Part shown: positions 62,319-64,000 of the stretch, one piece after another
Layout of the letters: every line of letters begins with the position of its first letter
Position numbering within the stretch: the first letter of the stretch is position 1
Assembly: GCF_009937975.1 (NCBI RefSeq)
Contig: NZ_AP018441.1
Coordinates: forward strand, 1,612,001 to 1,676,000
Length of the DNA stretch: 64,000 bases
DNA from: Undibacterium sp. YM2
GTDB taxonomy: Bacteria > Pseudomonadota > Gammaproteobacteria > Burkholderiales > Burkholderiaceae_D
Direction: 5' to 3'
Made by a program: the position numbers and the translations under genes
The notes under the pieces: model-generated
What the model was told of the DNA's origin: nothing
Databases searched by the model: none
Seen by the model: only the letters and a program-made list of their open reading frames with translations

Positions 62319-63208
62319 GTATGCCTGGCTCTTTATCAGCAAGCAACAAGCGGCGTAATCTGCTCGCCTATGCCTTCCTGGCACCAGCTTTGTTATTGCT
62401 ACTGATGTTTTCTTTCTGGCCTGTCATGTATGGCTCTTATCTGAGCTTTACAGACTTCAGCCTGATACGCGAAGTGCACTGGGTAGGTTTCGCCAATTAT
62501 CGCGCCTTGTTTGCAAATGACATGTTTTTGACCGGGCTTAAAAACTCCTTGCTATTTTTGCTGGTCGTACCTTTCACGCAATTAGGGGCGATATCACTGG
62601 CAGTGCTGGTGAATAATCAATTGCCCGGCATACGCTGGTTTCGTGCTGCCTATTATGTGCCTGTAGTGACGACGGTTTCTGTCGTCGGCATCATGTGGGG
62701 CTTCATGTTCCACGACCAGGGCACACTCAATTATGTACTGCTGCAATTGCATATCATTGCTGCGCCACTGGGCTGGTTGTCGGACGATGCACTCGCTCTG
62801 TTTGCCGTGATGTTCGTCTCTTTCTGGCGCGGCCTGGGCTGGTATATGGTCATGTACCTCGCGGCCCTGCAATCGCTGCCATCCGAAATGCAGGAAGCCG
62901 CCATACTGGACGGGGCCAATCGCTGGCAACGCTTCTGGCGCATCACCGTGCCCATGCTGAAGCCGACAATACTGGTCTGCAGCATCATGTCTGTACTGGC
63001 CGCTTTGAAGGCTTATCAGGAAGTTGATGTGTTGACCCAGGGCGGGCCCATGAACGCCACCTTCACGGCCCTGTATTATGCCTATGACCAGGGCTTGAAA
63101 CATCTGAAGTTGCCGCGTGGTCTGGCTGCGAGTTTTGTTGTATCCCTGTGCTGCATGGCGATTGCTTTCGTCTGCCTGCGCTGGCTTAAACCAGGGCACA
63201 GGGAATGA
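62315..63208 (+). CDS. sugar ABC transporter permease, MalF/UgpA type
   Basis: A 297-residue six-helix permease (LLAYAFLAPALLLLLMFSFW; NSLLFLLVVPFTQLGAISLA; YVPVVTTVSVVGIMWGFMFH). The EAA loop is LQSLPSEMQEAAILDGANRWQRFWRITVPMLKP. It shares start/stop overlaps with the binding protein gene and with the second permease gene, so the three are one translational unit. Confidence 0.94.
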   Translation: MSMPGSLSASNKRRNLLAYAFLAPALLLLLMFSFWPVMYGSYLSFTDFSLIREVHWVGFANYRALFANDMFLTGLKNSLLFLLVVPFTQLGAISLAVLVNNQLPGIRWFRAAYYVPVVTTVSVVGIMWGFMFHDQGTLNYVLLQLHIIAAPLGWLSDDALALFAVMFVSFWRGLGWYMVMYLAALQSLPSEMQEAAILDGANRWQRFWRITVPMLKPTILVCSIMSVLAALKAYQEVDVLTQGGPMNATFTALYYAYDQGLKHLKLPRGLAASFVVSLCCMAIAFVCLRWLKPGHRE

Positions 63209-64000
63209 GCATGCACATCAAAAAAATCCTGCGTAAGGCTTCACAATATGGCTTGCTGAGCCTGATTGCCATCATCTGTATTTTTCCATTCTGGTGGACG
63301 CTGGTAGTGGCGATGTCCACCGAGGGCAATCTGTTCGAATTCCCACCCACATTCTGGCCGCGTGGCATTTCGCTGGATAATTTTATAGAGGCTTTCCGCG
63401 TTATCCCCATCATCGCTTTCTACAAGAACTCACTGTTGATCACTTTGACGACAGTGCTGGGCAAGCTGGTCGTGTGCTCACTTGCTGCTTACCCTTTGTC
63501 GCGCATGCAGTTCAGCGGCAGCAAGCTCATCATGGGGGTGATACTGGCGACCATGATCTTGCCGTCTGAAGTCAATTTCCTGGTCAACTTCATCACCATG
63601 ACCAAGATATCTTTGGTGAATACTTATACCGCCGTAGTGCTGCCAAATATTGTGACAGCAGTCTCGATACTCTTGCTGAAGCAGGCTTTTGATGAAGTGC
63701 CGCAAGACTTGCTTGATGCTGCTCGCGTCGATGGTGCCACAGAATGGATTATCTTTTACCGTATCGTCTTGCCATTGATTACACCCTGGCTGGCAACAGT
63801 CGGCATCCTGACTGCGGTGGAGGCATGGAATGAATACATCTGGCCATCCATCGTCATCAGCAAGCCAGAAGACTTTCCCTTGTCTGCCGGTGTGCTGTAT
63901 TTGCGCGGCACTTACGGCAGCAGCACCCGCGTGATCGCGGCAGGAACCATTTTGACAGTTGCACCTATATTGGTCGCCTTTTTATTTACCCAGCGCTTTT
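63205..64000 (+). CDS. sugar ABC transporter permease, MalG/UgpE type (runs off window)
   Basis: The frame opens at ATG 63205, overlapping the first permease gene by 4 bp, and has no stop before 64000, giving 265 visible residues. It has an N-terminal helix (YGLLSLIAIICIFPFWWTLV), repeated membrane helices and the EAA loop FDEVPQDLLDAARVDGATEWIIFYRIVLPLITP typical of MalG-type permeases. The remaining end and the ATPase gene, if linked, lie outside this window. Confidence 0.92.
   Translation, partial: MSMHIKKILRKASQYGLLSLIAIICIFPFWWTLVVAMSTEGNLFEFPPTFWPRGISLDNFIEAFRVIPIIAFYKNSLLITLTTVLGKLVVCSLAAYPLSRMQFSGSKLIMGVILATMILPSEVNFLVNFITMTKISLVNTYTAVVLPNIVTAVSILLLKQAFDEVPQDLLDAARVDGATEWIIFYRIVLPLITPWLATVGILTAVEAWNEYIWPSIVISKPEDFPLSAGVLYLRGTYGSSTRVIAAGTILTVAPILVAFLFTQRF

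Overview
The window looks like chromosome of a Betaproteobacterium, most likely an Oxalobacteraceae member of the Undibacterium/Janthinobacterium type. The reasons are the rpsU-yqeY-dnaG-rpoD order, the very long Lys/Ala-rich N-terminus of RpoD, a DUF3579 gene, and the protein style throughout. GC looks close to 50% by eye (not computed). I see no phage, integrase, transposase gene or CRISPR array; the mobile-type DNA consists of short palindromic elements.

Layout. 1-2.4 kb: the tail of a truncated CDS ending in a CxxCH motif, a TetR regulator and a BaiN-type flavoprotein. 2.6-10.4 kb: macromolecular-synthesis block (rpsU, yqeY, dnaG, rpoD), then tRNA-Ile(CAU), whose CCA end lies 6 nt before a DEAD-box helicase start codon. 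10.6-18.6 kb: an OCD-family enzyme, DUF3579, then a LysR regulator divergent from an acyl-CoA cluster (phosphatase, SDR, hotdog thioesterase, ACAD10/11-like dehydrogenase, acyl-CoA ligase). 18.6-21.5 kb: a leftward three-gene operon (membrane protein, DUF4166, TIGR01777 epimerase) under a strong promoter covered by a perfect 12+12 dyad. 21.6-27.7 kb: QseBC-like two-component pair, OmpA-type lipoprotein, PBP7-type peptidase, NIPSNAP, and an HxlR regulator facing a SnoaL-like/QorB pair. 27.9-38.9 kb: secreted hydrolase, an orphan NuoB, an AraC regulator, a DesKR-like pair, an amidohydrolase, SppA, an S1/P1 nuclease and an outer-membrane protein. 39-48 kb: prfC, an amino-acid ABC binding protein and permease separated by a 345-bp palindromic element, an M48 protease paired with a 702-aa membrane/repeat protein, and YoaK.

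48.1-64 kb is the most coherent system: an N-acetylglucosamine (probably chitin-derived) utilisation locus. It holds a tryptophan-halogenase-like flavoprotein, a Caulobacter/Xanthomonas-type TonB-dependent receptor, a dedicated tonB-exbB-exbD-exbD set, a GlcNAc kinase, a GntR regulator, NagA, a SIS-domain glucosamine-6-P deaminase and a sugar ABC transporter that runs off the window. Three promoters (receptor, tonB, kinase) share a motif, CCACWTARATACC followed by a perfect TTGACA -35 box, which is a good candidate operator for the local GntR protein. All three gaps of the ton operon hold palindromic repeats, and the kinase start codon is preceded by five 12-nt tandem repeats instead of a ribosome-binding site.

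Functions are inferred from motifs and family knowledge without any database search.
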